From the NCBI RefSeq assembly GCF_014202975.1, contig NZ_JACHHZ010000004.1, forward strand, positions 1 through 64,000: 64,000 bases of DNA, in the 5' to 3' direction. The position numbers were made by a program, and so were the translations under genes. Each line of letters begins with the position of its first letter. Within the stretch, counting starts at the first letter, position 1. The notes beneath the pieces were generated by a model. That model saw only the letters and a program-made list of their open reading frames with translations, did no database searches and was not told the origin of the DNA. The DNA comes from Povalibacter uvarum. GTDB lineage: Bacteria; Pseudomonadota; Gammaproteobacteria; Steroidobacterales; Steroidobacteraceae. Positions 63,517 to 64,000 of the stretch are shown here, one piece after another.

Positions 63517-64000
63517 TCATCCGCTCTGGCTCTCGCTGCCCATCGTGCGGGGCGCGGCAGGGGCGGCGGCTTCGCCGGGCAGGGAGATACCTTCACGCGC
63601 GGCGAAGTCGGCCAGCGCCTGGTCCGCGAGGGCGGCCATTTCGCCCTCCTTGAGGTCGACCTGGGTCATGTCGATCGAGTCGCGGGCGATGCGCGAGCGG
63701 CCGGCGGCCTTGGTGCGTTCCTCTTCCACCATTTCGTGCAGGCGATTGAGCGTGTCGCCGGCGCCGCCGATGCTCGAGATCATGCCCGAGGCCATTTCGT
63801 GGATTTCGGCCATGGCCTGGTTCATGCGCATGTCGTTGATCGCGCCCTTGAGGCTTTCGATCTTGGCGCGCGCGGTCTGGACCGCGACATCGCGAGCCTT
63901 CACGAGGTTCTTGTAGGTCGCTTCAGCCTGTTCGAGCTGCTTGCGGTTCTCTTCGAGCTGCTGCTCGATGGTCTGGAGGCGCAGCGCGTACTGGCCGGCG
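63517..64000 (-). CDS. PspA/IM30 family protein (partial, 5' end outside)
   Basis: The last 160 residues of a PspA/IM30 (Vipp1) protein. The visible part is a continuous helical coil (QTIEQQLEENRKQLEQAEAT, then INDMRMNQAMAEIHEMASGM and EMVEEERTKAAGRSRIARDS). PspA proteins belong to the ESCRT-III superfamily and form membrane-bending polymers that repair leaks. The start is beyond 64000. First gene of the likely operon with the ATPase and two downstream genes. Confidence 0.85.
   Translation of the reverse strand, partial: AGQYALRLQTIEQQLEENRKQLEQAEATYKNLVKARDVAVQTARAKIESLKGAINDMRMNQAMAEIHEMASGMISSIGGAGDTLNRLHEMVEEERTKAAGRSRIARDSIDMTQVDLKEGEMAALADQALADFAAREGISLPGEAAAPAAPRTMGSESQSG

Overview
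The window is about 64 kb of GC-rich, tightly packed chromosome with roughly 60 protein genes, short intergenic gaps and no rRNA, tRNA, prophage or CRISPR array that I can see. Gene content (TIGR04211-type SH3 protein, HvfC/BufC, YjdF, YbdD/CstA, bactofilin, gentisate pathway, an HAE1-type RND pump, Ku, HrpB) fits a free-living aerobic gammaproteobacterium. A soil or water lineage near Steroidobacterales, Nevskiales or Xanthomonadales is my best guess; this rests on gene content only.

Layout. 1-94: end of an IS30-type element cut by the window edge. 0.2-7.9 kb: CPBP protease, SH3/coiled-coil protein, YjdF, a redoxin, apt and ppa (divergent), a VOC protein divergent from a WYL regulator, and an MFS transporter. 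8.0-11.1 kb: a MacB/LolCDE-like ABC exporter with one ATPase and two permeases. 11.2-13.6 kb: a LOG-family nucleotide hydrolase and a secreted helical-repeat protein. 13.6-18.5 kb: an RND pump and its adaptor, divergent from a MarR regulator, with a perfect double operator between them. 18.5-20.6 kb: DUF1993, a histidine phosphatase, a zinc-ribbon protein and a bactofilin. 20.8-21.0 kb: a 25-residue membrane peptide with its own good promoter. 21.2-23.9 kb: a two-subunit molybdenum hydroxylase. 23.9-26.1 kb: CstA and YbdD.

26.1-36.0 kb is mixed metabolic and envelope genes: cytochrome c, a VOC protein with a histone-like tail, a PQQ sugar dehydrogenase, a BON protein, a PanE-like reductase, DUF2784/DUF3703 and an aminotransferase. 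36.1-40.8 kb has an Ada-AlkA fusion and a complete gentisate route (dioxygenase, FAH hydrolase, GST-type isomerase) divergent from its likely MarR regulator. 40.8-41.9 kb has a bufferin precursor and BufC without the usual MNIO enzyme. 42.0-46.9 kb has envelope lipoproteins, then a histidine kinase, an AAA+ protein with a degenerate sigma-54 loop, and two response regulators. 47.0-59.0 kb has CsbD, a candidate small RNA, Ku, an EF-hand protein, an M28 peptidase, NlpC/P60, Acs, HIT, DUF4404, HrpB and a serine hydrolase. 59.2-64.0 kb, at the right edge, is the most unusual locus: a PspA/IM30 protein, a Ycf46-like AAA+ ATPase with a tryptophan pore loop, a membrane coiled-coil protein, and a substrate-binding domain fused to OmpA. 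I read it as a membrane-remodelling or envelope-stress module.

Across the window, intergenic hairpin repeats of at least three sequence families sit at gene 3' ends in every case and never in a divergent promoter gap. They look like a shared class of 3'-end element.
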